Below, piece by piece: positions 42,062 through 49,944 of a DNA stretch of 49,944 nucleotides. Location of the stretch: positions 1-49,944 of the forward strand of contig CAKPPS010000009.1 in NCBI GenBank assembly GCA_934177795.1, given 5' to 3'. Every line of letters begins with the position of its first letter. Within the stretch, counting starts at the first letter, position 1. The position numbers were made by a program, and so were the translations under genes. A model generated the notes under the pieces. It was given only the letters and a program-made list of their open reading frames with translations. It searched no databases and had not been told where the DNA came from. The stretch comes from an uncultured Clostridia bacterium (GTDB lineage: Bacteria; Bacillota; Clostridia; TANB77; CAG-508).

Positions 42062-42724
42062 TTATTCAGTCTTAGCAAATATTATTAGCCTTTTACTACT
42101 ATCATCATTACAAGTTGATAATGTGATTTCTGGTTTTCCTGCTGTATCTCTTGAATAGAAACTTGCATCTTCTGGAGTTGTTTCAAATTTTTGATATATT
42201 GTATAAGTTAATTTATTTTTAGAATTATCTGTTACATATATCTTATCTCCAATTTCCAATTTTTTATTATTTGAAAAGAATGCTCCATTTCTATAATTAT
42301 GTCCAATAATAACTGTATTTCCAACTTGGTTAATTCCTGCACCATACAACATTGCAACTGAAGTCTCTAATGAACTTTTGCTTACTTTTTCTAATATAGG
42401 ATAATTAGCTTTAGTTTTTGGTATTTCTATTGTTCCAACTACATCAAAACCTTTATACTGTGGTTTTGTATTACTTCCTGCTCCGTTTGTTGTATTAGAT
42501 TTATCTATACTGTCAATTGGATTTGTTGCATTGCTATCATCTGTAGTATTATTTTTATCTTCTGTTGAATCTTCTGTATAATTATCAACAAAAGCCATTG
42601 CATCATTTTCTAAAAAATATTTTTTATACCAGTCATATCCTAAAAAACCTAACAATCCTAATATAGCAATAATTACTATTACTAATACAACTGTTAACAC
42701 TTTACTATACTTACTTTCAAACAT
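42062..42724 (-). CDS. Sortase family transpeptidase
   Basis: The 220-aa protein has an N-terminal membrane anchor (about residues 10-30), an Asn/Thr/Asp-rich linker (about 40-90), and a sortase beta-barrel. The catalytic His is in IIGHNYRNGAFF, the Cys in TLSTCNDD and the Arg in KRLIIFAKT. The compact form suggests class D- or E-like, but I cannot fix the class. Sortases attach sorting-signal proteins to the wall or polymerise pili. No LPxTG-type substrate occurs in this window. GGAGG lies 8 bases before the ATG. Confidence 0.9.
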   Translation of the reverse strand: MFESKYSKVLTVVLVIVIIAILGLLGFLGYDWYKKYFLENDAMAFVDNYTEDSTEDKNNTTDDSNATNPIDSIDKSNTTNGAGSNTKPQYKGFDVVGTIEIPKTKANYPILEKVSKSSLETSVAMLYGAGINQVGNTVIIGHNYRNGAFFSNNKKLEIGDKIYVTDNSKNKLTYTIYQKFETTPEDASFYSRDTAGKPEITLSTCNDDSSKRLIIFAKTE

Positions 42725-42862
42725 ATCTTTTACCTCCGTAAAAAATTATAATAACACTATTTATATTATAACACATAATCAATTAAAAGTGTATAGTTTT
42801 GTTAGATTTTATTTAAAATTGGGTTACAAAATTGTTACTATTCACTGTCTTAGAAAATTCGC

Positions 42863-43939
42863 TTATTTTACATATTCATTTAATGGTTTTGTTCTATAAT
42901 TTAGCTCTCCCATTCCTTCTGTTGGAACATATCCTGCTTTAGAGTTAATTACATCTGGTATTCTATTAACAATAGATGCACAAGTCAATTCTACAGTATT
43001 CGGTCTATTAATAATCAACGTTGTTTCTGGTTCTCCAATAATTGTCCATTCATTTTTGTCGAAATCTTCTTCTGAATATACTTTTCCTATACATTCACTT
43101 TCAATTGTAATTCCTTCTTCTGTTTCAGTTGTAACAACTGCACTCATTCCTGTTGCATCTCCTGCTTTTACTACCATTCCTAATGTAGAAGAATCTATAT
43201 CTTTATCATATACTTGTGGTATTGTTTTTTGTGTTTGTGATTTTACTGTTAAACCTAATTTAGCGCATAACCATCCATTTACATTCCACATATATGATGG
43301 TAGATATTCTCCACTATTAATCATAGCTTGTCTTTCTTCTGATGAAATTCTATCTACAGCTGCTACTTCTTTATCAAAATCTTCTAAAGTTAATCCTGCT
43401 CCATGAGCTTTAGCCAATGCAATTCCATAATCTTCAACATTGTAACTAGAACTACCTTTTATCTTAGTTATTTTATGTGTTGAACCTGCAATACTAGAAA
43501 TAAGTTGTCCCCAGTAAATATCTTGATATCCACTACCTGTTATAGTACAATTTGTACTTTTAGCCATTTCATTTAATCTTTCTGTTACTCCTGGATTAGA
43601 ATTTTCTGGATAGAATGCTTCTTCACAAGTTGTTATTGCATTTATTCCTAATTTAGCACATAACATAAGCGCTTCTTCCACATCTTTAATTAAACTCATA
43701 GTTGTTACTATAACTATATCTGGTTTAGTTTCTTTTAACATCTGTTCAGCATTTTCTATACCAACAACTTTTACTCCTTTATTTTCGCTTTTCATAATTT
43801 CTCCAATGTCTTTTCCTATTACTGCAGGATTAACATCAATGGCTCCTACTATTTCTGCTCCTTTTTCATATACATACCTCATTGTATATACACTCATTTT
43901 TCCTGTACCATATTGTACTACTCTGATTTTTCTTTCCAA
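42863..43939 (-). CDS. 2,4-diaminopentanoate dehydrogenase-like NAD(P)H-dependent oxidoreductase
   Basis: The 358-aa protein has a Rossmann fold at the start (VVQYGTGKMSVYTMRYV, IVGAIDVNPAVIGKDIGE) and resembles the dihydrodipicolinate-reductase-like family that includes Ord of oxidative ornithine degradation. Typical family phrases are TTCEEAFYPE and GSGYQDIYWGQL. I start at the TTG at 43939, 9 bases after AAAGGAG; the TTG at 43948 abuts that site. The other ornithine-pathway genes are not in the window, so substrate is uncertain. It follows mtnN on the same strand. Confidence 0.8.
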   Translation of the reverse strand: MERKIRVVQYGTGKMSVYTMRYVYEKGAEIVGAIDVNPAVIGKDIGEIMKSENKGVKVVGIENAEQMLKETKPDIVIVTTMSLIKDVEEALMLCAKLGINAITTCEEAFYPENSNPGVTERLNEMAKSTNCTITGSGYQDIYWGQLISSIAGSTHKITKIKGSSSYNVEDYGIALAKAHGAGLTLEDFDKEVAAVDRISSEERQAMINSGEYLPSYMWNVNGWLCAKLGLTVKSQTQKTIPQVYDKDIDSSTLGMVVKAGDATGMSAVVTTETEEGITIESECIGKVYSEEDFDKNEWTIIGEPETTLIINRPNTVELTCASIVNRIPDVINSKAGYVPTEGMGELNYRTKPLNEYVK

Positions 43940-44042
43940 AAAAATCAACTCCTTTCTATTATATAAATTATATACTATTATTGATATAATTATACAATCT
44001 ATATTAATTATTCTTTTGTACTATGCACTTATGTGATTTATA

Positions 44043-44756
44043 TTAATTGATATTATTATCTTTATTTTTGCAAAATTCATATAATATTTTAGCACATCTT
44101 TTAGATGCTAATTTTAAATTTTCATCAAAAGTCTTATCATTACTTCCATTTGGAATATCTGATATACATCTTACACTAGCAAATGGAATATTATCTAAAT
44201 AACATACTTGAGCTACTGATGCACATTCCATATCGACAACATCTGCATTAAATTTAGCATTAATCTTATCTTTCATAGCAACTTCTGTACAAAAAATGTC
44301 TCCAGAAGCTACTATTCCTGTTTTTATATTATATATTCTTTCTTCAGAATTTTTTATTAAATTTTCAAATTCTGTTACTAAGTTTTTATCACAATAAATT
44401 TTATCCCCTACACCTGTAATATATCCTTTACTATGACCAAAAGCTGTTATATCAAAATCATGTTGGACAACATTATTTGCTATTACAACATCTCCTATAT
44501 TCAATAAATAATTTATAGCTCCTGCAGCTCCTACATTTATAACCATATCTAAGTCAAAATTATCAATCATAATCTGTGTTGTTCTCGCTGCATTAACTTT
44601 TCCTACTCCGCTTTTGGTAAGTATACAATTTTTCTCATTTATTTTTCCGATTATAAAATTTAAATTATAAATTTGTTTAGTTTGAATATTAGTCATCAAA
44701 CGTTGTATTTCTTCGCATTCTTCATCCATAGCTACTATTATTCCAATAAAATTCAT
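44043..44756 (-). CDS. mtnN: 5'-methylthioadenosine/S-adenosylhomocysteine nucleosidase
   Basis: The 237-aa enzyme cleaves adenine from MTA and SAH. It begins MNFIGIIVAMDEECEEI, has INVGAAGAI in the phosphorylase-like core, VDMECASVAQVC with the catalytic Glu, and RCISDIPNG with the catalytic Asp. It lies downstream of rplL, in the place where rpoB is often found in Firmicutes. Confidence 0.94.
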   Translation of the reverse strand: MNFIGIIVAMDEECEEIQRLMTNIQTKQIYNLNFIIGKINEKNCILTKSGVGKVNAARTTQIMIDNFDLDMVINVGAAGAINYLLNIGDVVIANNVVQHDFDITAFGHSKGYITGVGDKIYCDKNLVTEFENLIKNSEERIYNIKTGIVASGDIFCTEVAMKDKINAKFNADVVDMECASVAQVCYLDNIPFASVRCISDIPNGSNDKTFDENLKLASKRCAKILYEFCKNKDNNIN

Positions 44757-44825
44757 ATATTTTTCCTCTTTCTATATTTATGTGATAATTATATTATACT
44801 TTTATTTTTTTTTCTATACTATTAC

Positions 44826-44862
44826 AAAAAAAAGATAGAAATTTATAGCATTTCTATCTTTT
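44826..44862 (-). terminator. rplL operon terminator
   Basis: On the minus strand AAAAGATAGAAA pairs with TTTCTATCTTTT and is followed by TTTT. Confidence 0.85.
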
Positions 44863-44924
44863 CATTTATTTGTATATCTAGATATACAAAATTTATTCAA
44901 ATACATTAATTAAAAACTTATTAA

Positions 44925-45293
44925 TTATTTTAATTCTATAACAGCTCCTACTTCTGCGAATTTAGCTTTTAATTCTTCTGCTTCTTCTTTAGAAGCTCCT
45001 TCTTTAACTGTTTTTGGTGCTCCATCTACTAATTCTTTAGCTTCTTTTAATCCTAATCCTGTAGCATCTCTAACAACTTTTATAACTTTTATTTTTTGAT
45101 CTCCAGCTGATGCTAATACAACATCAAAAGATGTTTTTTCAGCTGCTGCTTCTCCAGCTGCTCCTCCAGCTGCTGGTGCAGCTGCTGCTACTGCAGATAC
45201 TCCATATTTTTCTTCGATAGCTTTTACTAAATCAGCTAATTCAACAACTGTTAAGTTGTCAATTTCTTCAATTAATTTTTCTATTTTTTCCAT
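44925..45293 (-). CDS. rplL: 50S ribosomal protein L7/L12
   Basis: The 122-aa protein has the N-terminal dimerisation helix pair, the Ala/Gly-rich hinge (about 35-52) and the C-terminal domain with KIKVIKVVRDATGLGLKEAK, the site that recruits translation GTPases. It lies 91 bases after rplJ. Confidence 0.98.
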   Translation of the reverse strand: MEKIEKLIEEIDNLTVVELADLVKAIEEKYGVSAVAAAAPAAGGAAGEAAAEKTSFDVVLASAGDQKIKVIKVVRDATGLGLKEAKELVDGAPKTVKEGASKEEAEELKAKFAEVGAVIELK

Positions 45294-45384
45294 TTTATAA
45301 TCCTCCTAAATTTTTTTAGTGATATAAGTTCACTACTCTATATTCGACTGTTATCAGTATAATTATGATAACAGTAATTTTTTA

Positions 45385-45909
45385 TTACGCTTCAGCTGAT
45401 GTTTCTTCACCTTCAGCTTCTTTTTTTATTCTTACTTGATCAAGTGCAACTGCAACTTTTGAAATATTTCCAAGTAATGCTCCAGCAAGCATTGATAATA
45501 ATGTTTCTCTTGATGGTAATTTTGCTAAAGTTATTATTTCTTCTGCTGTCATAACTTTACCTTCTATAACTCCACCTTTAATTTTATAATAATCATTATC
45601 TTTGCTGAATTTATAAATTGCTTTTGCAGGTTCTAAGTAATCTTCATTACTCATTATAACTGCTGTTGGTCCGATTAATTGTTCATCTAATCCTTCTATT
45701 CCACATTCTGCTAGAGCTCTTCTTGTAATATTATTTTTTATAACTGTGTATGTTGCATTTGCATTTCTTAAATCTGTTCTTAAATTAGTTACATCAGTTA
45801 CATTTATTCCTCTGTAATCTGTTAAAAGTATTAATTTTGCTTCTTTCATTTGTTCTGCTAATTTTGATACTTCTTCTTTCTTTTGATTTAATATTTTTTC
45901 GCTTGCCAT
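45385..45909 (-). CDS. rplJ: 50S ribosomal protein L10
   Basis: The 174-aa protein anchors L7/L12 to the ribosome. It begins with the rRNA-binding domain (LILLTDYRGINVTDVTNLR, YTVIKNNITRRAL) and ends in the L12-binding helix and an acidic tail. It is preceded by an L10 leader RNA through which L10 represses its own synthesis. Confidence 0.97.
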   Translation of the reverse strand: MASEKILNQKKEEVSKLAEQMKEAKLILLTDYRGINVTDVTNLRTDLRNANATYTVIKNNITRRALAECGIEGLDEQLIGPTAVIMSNEDYLEPAKAIYKFSKDNDYYKIKGGVIEGKVMTAEEIITLAKLPSRETLLSMLAGALLGNISKVAVALDQVRIKKEAEGEETSAEA

Positions 45910-45947
45910 CTATTTTCACCTCCCATAATTTTTTGTATTTATAAAAT

Positions 45948-46044
45948 ATAAATAACATTCTTCATATCCATACCGAGAGATACAAAGAATGTTATTTTCT
46001 CATGTAACCTCGGTAGGACTTAATTTTGCCTACTGTCTTTGGCT
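45948..46044 (-). ncRNA. Ribosomal protein L10 leader
   Basis: Upstream of rplJ on the minus strand are GCCAAAGACAGTAGGC, CCTACCGAGG, and a long stem AGAATAACATTCTTTG / AGAATGTTATT with TCTCTCGGTATGG between. This is the pattern of the conserved L10 leader, where L10 (with L12) binds its own mRNA. It explains the 140-base gap between rplA and rplJ. Confidence 0.85.
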
Positions 46045-46053
46045 AATATATAA

Positions 46054-46737
46054 TTATTTTTGATTTATGAATAAGCTTGGTCCCATTGTTTTAGCTATAG
46101 CAACACTTCTTATATATTGACCTTTTGCTGCTGCTGGTTTTGCTTTTATAATAGCATTAATTATTGTTTCATAATTTTCTACTAATTTATCTGTACCAAA
46201 TGAAACTTTTCCAAATCCTAAATGGATTATGTTAGTTTTATCTAATCTATATTCTACTTTTCCTGATTTAATTTCATTTATAGCTTTTGTAACATCCATA
46301 GTTACTGTTCCAGATTTAGGGTTTGGCATTAATCCTTTTGGACCTAATACTTTACCTAATCTTCCTACAACCCCCATCATATCTGGAGTTGCAACAACTA
46401 CATCATAGTCAAACCAATTTTCATTTTGGATTTTTGGTATTAATTCTTCTGCTCCAACATAATCAGCTCCAGCTTTTTCTGCTTCTTCTGCTTTTGGTCC
46501 TTTAGCAAAAACTAAAACTTTTTGAGTTTTTCCAGTACCATTTGGAAGTACAACTGTACCTCTAACTTGTTGATCTGCGTGTTTAGAATCAACACCTAAT
46601 TTAACATGTAATTCAACTGTTTCATCAAATTTTGTTTTTGGCATTTTTTCTATAATTTCTATAGCTTCTTTAATTTCATATTCTTTTGTTTTATCTACTA
46701 GTTTTACGCTTTCTGCATATCTTTTTGACATTTTCAT
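46054..46737 (-). CDS. rplA: 50S ribosomal protein L1
   Basis: The 227-aa two-domain protein of the L1 stalk contains VELHVKLGVDSKHADQQVRG and VLGPKGLMPNPKSGTV, the family signature. AAAGGAGG lies 6 bases before the ATG. It follows rplK by 56 bases. Confidence 0.98.
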   Translation of the reverse strand: MKMSKRYAESVKLVDKTKEYEIKEAIEIIEKMPKTKFDETVELHVKLGVDSKHADQQVRGTVVLPNGTGKTQKVLVFAKGPKAEEAEKAGADYVGAEELIPKIQNENWFDYDVVVATPDMMGVVGRLGKVLGPKGLMPNPKSGTVTMDVTKAINEIKSGKVEYRLDKTNIIHLGFGKVSFGTDKLVENYETIINAIIKAKPAAAKGQYIRSVAIAKTMGPSLFINQK

Positions 46738-46793
46738 TTTTTACCTCCTTTGGTTCTAACGAGCTATGCTCTCCCAATACATTTTAAATTTTA

Positions 46794-47222
46794 TTATTCT
46801 GTTACAACAACACCCATAGATCTTGCTGTACCTTCTACCATGCTCATAGCTGTTTCTAATGATGCTGCATTTAAGTCTGGCATTTTTTGTTCAGCTATTT
46901 CTTTTATTTGTGCTTTTGTTATTTTTGCAACTTTTTCTTTATTTGGTTTTCCTGAACCTTTTTCTATTTTAATTGATTTTTTTATTAATACTGCAACTGG
47001 TGGTACTTTTGTTATAAAATCAAAACTTTTATCTTTATATACTGTTATAACTACTGGTATTATCATTCCAGGTTGATTTGCTGTTCTATCATTAAATTCT
47101 TTAACAAATTGCATAATATTAACACCACTTGAACCTAAAGCTGGACCAACTGGTGGAGCTGGTGTTGCCTTTCCTGCTTCTATTTGCAATTTAATAATAT
47201 TAGTTATTTCTTTTTCTGCCAT
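46794..47222 (-). CDS. rplK: 50S ribosomal protein L11
   Basis: The 142-aa protein has KLQIEAGKATPAPPVGPALG near the start, the conserved proline-rich hinge, and the C-terminal rRNA-binding domain ending in GTARSMGVVV. It lies 36 bases after nusG. Confidence 0.98.
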   Translation of the reverse strand: MAEKEITNIIKLQIEAGKATPAPPVGPALGSSGVNIMQFVKEFNDRTANQPGMIIPVVITVYKDKSFDFITKVPPVAVLIKKSIKIEKGSGKPNKEKVAKITKAQIKEIAEQKMPDLNAASLETAMSMVEGTARSMGVVVTE

Positions 47223-47258
47223 GTTAATGGCACCTCCTTCTTAATATTCAAAAACTTT

Positions 47259-47795
47259 TTACTTTATTTTCTGAACTTGAGAAAATTCTAGTTCAACTGG
47301 TGTTTCTCTACCAAACATTGAAACTAAAACTTTTACTTTATGTTTTTCTTTATTAATTTCTTTTACTGTTCCAGTAAATCCTTCAAATGGACCATTCATT
47401 ACTTGTACTTGTTCATCTATGTCATAATCTACATTAATTGAAATATCATCAAATCCCATATTACGAATTTCTTCGTCTGTCAATGGTATTGGATCTGTTC
47501 CTGAACCTACAAATCCTGTAACTCCACGAGTATTTCTTACAATATACCATGATTGTTCTGTTACAATCATTTTTATTAAAACATAACCAGGAAAAACTTT
47601 TTTTAAGTTAACTTTTCTTTTTCCTTCTTTTATTTCTATTTGTTCTTCCATTGGAACTATAATTTCAAAGAAATAATCTTCAAGCTCTCTATTTTTTATT
47701 GTATTTTCTAAATCTTTTTTTACTTTGTTTTCATAGCCTGAATATGTATGTACAACATACCATCTAGGCATCATATCATAATCTTTTTGAGACAT
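47259..47795 (-). CDS. nusG: Transcription termination/antitermination protein NusG
   Basis: The 178-aa protein has an NGN domain (RWYVVHTYSGYENKVKKDL, FPGYVLIKM) and a C-terminal KOW domain (VMNGPFEGFTGTVKEINKEK). It binds RNA polymerase and couples it to the ribosome. AAGGAGG is about 10 bases before the ATG, overlapping the secE end region. Confidence 0.98.
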   Translation of the reverse strand: MSQKDYDMMPRWYVVHTYSGYENKVKKDLENTIKNRELEDYFFEIIVPMEEQIEIKEGKRKVNLKKVFPGYVLIKMIVTEQSWYIVRNTRGVTGFVGSGTDPIPLTDEEIRNMGFDDISINVDYDIDEQVQVMNGPFEGFTGTVKEINKEKHKVKVLVSMFGRETPVELEFSQVQKIK

Positions 47796-47816
47796 GAATA
47801 AAAGCCTCCTTAATAA

Positions 47817-48278
47817 TTATTCTGCACTATTTTCTGCTTCAGTATTTGTTTCTTGTGTTTCTTGTTCATTAGCTTCTTGGTTTGTACTATCTTGTGATTT
47901 TTGCTCTGTTGTATCTGTATTTACTTCTGTATCTTCAGTTTGTTCTTCTGATGTTGAAGCATCATCTGCTGCGTTTTCTTCACTAGTAGTATTTTCTGCT
48001 TCTACACTATTTGTATTAGTATTTTGCATTGATTCTTTAATTTTATCTATACCATGTCTATTTAAAGCTTCAAAAGCTAAATTTAATACACAAACAATTA
48101 CTGCTGTAACTAAAACAATTGAAATAACAGCTACTGTATTATTAAATAATTGTTTTGGTGTTGGCCAAATAACTTTTTTTAACTCAACTTTTAAACTTTT
48201 CCAAAAAGTTTTTTTATTTTTATTTTCTTTTAAGTTGCTATTTTCTTTTTTTGTAGTTTTAACTTCTTTTTTAGCCAT
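47817..48278 (-). CDS. secE: Preprotein translocase subunit SecE with long acidic tail
   Basis: The 153-aa protein has the SecE core in its first half: WKSLKVELKKVIWPTPKQLF, the amphipathic surface helix, and one membrane helix (about 46-72). After about residue 83 it continues for some 70 residues of Glu/Thr/Asn/Ser-rich low-complexity sequence. Typical single-helix SecE proteins are about 60-75 aa. The context rpmG-secE-nusG-rplK is the standard one. The tail would lie on the outer face if the helix has the usual orientation. Confidence 0.93.
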   Translation of the reverse strand: MAKKEVKTTKKENSNLKENKNKKTFWKSLKVELKKVIWPTPKQLFNNTVAVISIVLVTAVIVCVLNLAFEALNRHGIDKIKESMQNTNTNSVEAENTTSEENAADDASTSEEQTEDTEVNTDTTEQKSQDSTNQEANEQETQETNTEAENSAE

Positions 48279-48305
48279 TTTATTTCCTCCTTAAAATAGC
48301 TTATA

Positions 48306-48470
48306 CTATTTAGTTTCTTTATGTGTTGTACGTTTTTTACAGAATTTACAATATTTAACTATTTCTAATCTATCTGTATTGTTTCTTTTATTTTTAGAAG
48401 TTACATAGTTTCTTCTTTTACATTCTGTACATTCTAATGTTATATTTTCTCTTGGACCTTTTGCTGCCAT
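48306..48470 (-). CDS. rpmG: 50S ribosomal protein L33
   Basis: The 54-aa protein begins MAAKGPRENITLECTECKR and has a second Cys pair CKFC, the zinc-binding form of L33. Its NYVTSKNKRNNTDRLEI segment is diagnostic. GGAGG lies 9 bases before the ATG. It is the first gene of the rpmG-secE-nusG-rplKAJL block. Confidence 0.96.
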   Translation of the reverse strand: MAAKGPRENITLECTECKRRNYVTSKNKRNNTDRLEIVKYCKFCKKRTTHKETK

Positions 48471-48546
48471 TTAAATACACCTCCGAATTTTACCTTACTA
48501 TTTTTAACGATGTGAACGCATGTCCGTAATATACATACGCCTAGTT

Positions 48547-48575
48547 ATTTTATCATCTTTATGTTGAACTGTCAA
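48547..48575 (-). promoter_or_regulatory. Promoter of the rpmG-secE-nusG-rpl block
   Basis: TTGACA, 17 bases, TAAAAT on the minus strand, about 77 bases before the rpmG ATG. The -35 overlaps the last bases of the flavin reductase gene. Confidence 0.7.
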
Positions 48576-49153
48576 CGTTTTTTTGATTTTTTTCTATTTT
48601 TTTGCACTGAAAATCCAAATTTACCAACTTTCTTACCTAATTCATAATATCCACCATTTGCATAAGCAATTAAATCACATTTTGATATATCAAAAGCTCC
48701 GTTTTTATTTATAAATTCATCTGAAGCATTTATTGCCAAAACTTCTGCCATAAACATAGTATGTGAGCCTAATTCTTTTACTTCTTTAACCTTACATTCT
48801 ATTGAGACTGGACTTTCCTTAATCATTGGGCATTGAACAAAATTAGATCTTTCTTTATGTAATTTCATTTCCTTAAATTTATCCACATTTGCTCCACTCT
48901 TTACTCCACACCAATCTGTTGCATAAGCTAATTTTTTAGTTGTTAAATTTATTACAAATTCTTTTTGTTCTTTTATTAAATTATAAGAATATCTTGATGG
49001 TCTAACAGATATATATACCATTGCTGGATTTGTATTTATAATTCCCGTCCATGCAACTGTAATAATATTTGATTTTTCCATAGTCCCGCAGCTTACCATT
49101 ACTGCTGGAATTGGATATTCAAATGTTCCCGGCTTCCATGTGACTTTTCCCAT
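48572..49153 (-). CDS. Flavin reductase family protein (flavoredoxin-like)
   Basis: The 193-aa protein has the FMN-binding split-barrel pattern: PAVMVSCGTMEKSNIITVAW, VYISVRPSRYSYNLI, FVINLTT, and a C-terminal GGYYELGKKVG. It likely binds FMN and acts in electron transfer or flavin reduction. The C-terminus is a Lys/Arg-rich tail (KNRKKSKKR). Partner and substrate cannot be inferred from the neighbours. Confidence 0.9.
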   Translation of the reverse strand: MGKVTWKPGTFEYPIPAVMVSCGTMEKSNIITVAWTGIINTNPAMVYISVRPSRYSYNLIKEQKEFVINLTTKKLAYATDWCGVKSGANVDKFKEMKLHKERSNFVQCPMIKESPVSIECKVKEVKELGSHTMFMAEVLAINASDEFINKNGAFDISKCDLIAYANGGYYELGKKVGKFGFSVQKNRKKSKKR

Positions 49154-49225
49154 GTTATTTCTCCTTAATTATTTTTCTTTAACTATTTTTCCTTCTTCTT
49201 AAATATAAATAAATAGATATAAAAA

Positions 49226-49299
49226 ATCAGAAATTAACATGTTAAATAATATTGTAAAAGCTCGATTTTTTACAATTTTTAATATACTAATTTCTAATT
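49226..49299 (-). terminator. Long stem-loop, probable rRNA operon terminator
   Basis: Arms at 49229-49259 and 49266-49294 pair over nearly 30 bases with some bulges (AGAAATTA / TAATTTCT outermost, TTGTAAAA / TTTTACAA near the loop). On the minus strand the stem is followed by GATTTTTT. It lies about 170 bases after the 5S gene. The rest of 49154-49463 is AT-rich and shows nothing else. Confidence 0.5.
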
Positions 49300-49463
49300 T
49301 TCTATTTTTTATAATAGTTTTTATCTTTATTTTATTATATCTTGAAAATGATTTTATAAAAATGTCGTAAATGTTAAAATTACTTTATTATTTATCTTTA
49401 TTTTTTATAAATTTAATGATTTTTTTAATATTAAATCGAAAAAATTTATTAAAATAAAAAAAA

Positions 49464-49580
49464 TCTAGCAACAACCTATCTTCCCAGCAGGGTAACCCAC
49501 AAGTATTTTCGGCACATTTAGGCTTGACTTCTGTGTTCGGAATGGGAACAGGTATTTCCCTAAATGTCATCATCACTAGA
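49464..49580 (-). rRNA. rrf: 5S ribosomal RNA
   Basis: On the minus strand the 117-base gene has ends that pair (TCTAGTGATGA.. / ..TTGTTGCTAGA), CCTGTTCCCATTCCGAACAC in loop B/C and the late GGGTTACCCTGCTGGG region. It is the last gene of a 16S-23S-5S operon read leftward. Confidence 0.97.
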
Positions 49581-49660
49581 AAATTATAGTATGCATAGCA
49601 CACTCAAAAATACATAGATGAAATTTAAAAGTTTTAAGATTTTTTTCTTCTTTAAATTGT

Positions 49661-49944
49661 GGTTAAGCCCTCGATTTATTAGTATTGGTCAGCTTAATAC
49701 ATTACTGTACTTACACCTCCAACCTATCAACCACATAGTCTACGTGGAATCTTACTACCTTACGGTATGGGATATCTTATCTTGGGGTGGGCTTCACACT
49801 TAGATGCTTTCAGCGTTTATCCCTTCCCTACTTAGCTACTCAGCTGTGCCACTGGTGTGACAACTGATGCACCATTGGTAAGTTCAACCTGGTCCTCTCG
49901 TACTAAGGTCAACTCCCCTCAAATATCCTGCGCCTGCGACAGAT
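49661..49944 (-). rRNA. rrl: 23S ribosomal RNA (3' end, partial)
   Basis: The right edge carries the last about 285 bases of 23S rRNA on the minus strand. It includes AGTACGAGAGGACC (the sarcin-ricin loop, seen as its complement near 49890-49905), the region around AAGCATCTAAGTGTGAAGCC, and the 3' end GAGGGCTTAACC. The 23S-5S spacer is about 80 bases and contains no tRNA. Confidence 0.96.

Noticed and set aside
47794..48294. A 166-codon plus-strand frame rich in Ser, Val and Phe
   Set aside because: It is the shadow of the low-complexity acidic tail of SecE, with no start signal.
49388..49603. A 71-codon minus-strand frame
   Set aside because: It is mostly inside the 5S rRNA gene.

Overview
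The window is AT-rich and reads as a low-GC Gram-positive, endospore-forming Firmicute, most like an uncultured Clostridia lineage. The evidence is a SpoVM micro-gene, the rpe-rsgA-prkC-prpC and priA-def-fmt clusters, an asp23-amaP-DUF2273-nusB-xseAB run, strong AAGGAGG ribosome sites, AGA-dominated arginine use and many U-tailed hairpins. No phage, CRISPR array or insertion sequence is visible. The left edge cuts what looks like the 5' end of a group II intron, and the right edge cuts a 23S rRNA gene.

Layout. 1-1.6 kb: intron end, two tiny overlapping reading frames, an unknown 112-aa protein, and a DUF4097-like protein behind a structured leader. 1.73-2.08 kb: tmRNA with a readable tag. 2.1-8.9 kb (minus): a long operon running from asp23 through amaP, DUF2273, nusB, xseA, xseB, a DUF212 membrane protein and fhs to a membrane-anchored nuclease and a frameshifted unknown gene. 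9.0-12.8 kb: priA-def-fmt. 12.8-14.8 kb: a prepilin-like GLUG surface protein with a divergent ribbon-helix-helix regulator. 14.9-18.3 kb: tig-clpP-clpX. 18.5-20.2 kb: rpmB, spoVM with a 49-aa membrane protein, nth and a Cys-rich small protein. 20.5-27.3 kb: a bactofilin-like envelope protein, a DUF1385-like membrane protein, and prpC-prkC-rsgA-rpe. 27.5-29.5 kb: a frameshifted prepilin-like protein ending in an FGE/C-type-lectin fold, with a divergent XRE regulator. 30-37 kb: RNA methyltransferase, TSCPD protein, PIN-domain protein, aspS, a tandem-HD protein and an HD-GYP protein. 37.4-42.7 kb: tRNA-Gly, Lon-like protease, DUF4363/DUF421 pair, holin-like protein, sortase. 42.9-48.5 kb: a diaminopentanoate-dehydrogenase-like gene, mtnN, and the rpmG-secE-nusG-rplK-rplA-(L10 leader)-rplJ-rplL block. 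48.6-49.9 kb: flavin reductase, 5S and 23S rRNA.

Most of the window is housekeeping: translation (formylation and deformylation, ribosomal proteins, tmRNA), proteostasis (trigger factor, ClpXP, a Lon-like protease), envelope stress and Ser/Thr signalling, and DNA repair or restart.

The most interesting layer is accessory. Two surface-type genes share an N-terminus that resembles a type IV prepilin but lacks the Glu5 residue. Each sits opposite a small DNA-binding protein gene, and each shared promoter region carries two operator-like repeats spaced 25 bp apart. One of the two ends in a lectin-like domain of the sort used by diversity-generating retroelement targets, and it is interrupted by a single extra base. 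Other points to follow up are a tandem (p)ppGpp-hydrolase-like protein whose second active site is degenerate, SecE with a long acidic tail, and a second one-base frameshift at a CGA codon. All functional calls rest on motif recognition by eye.
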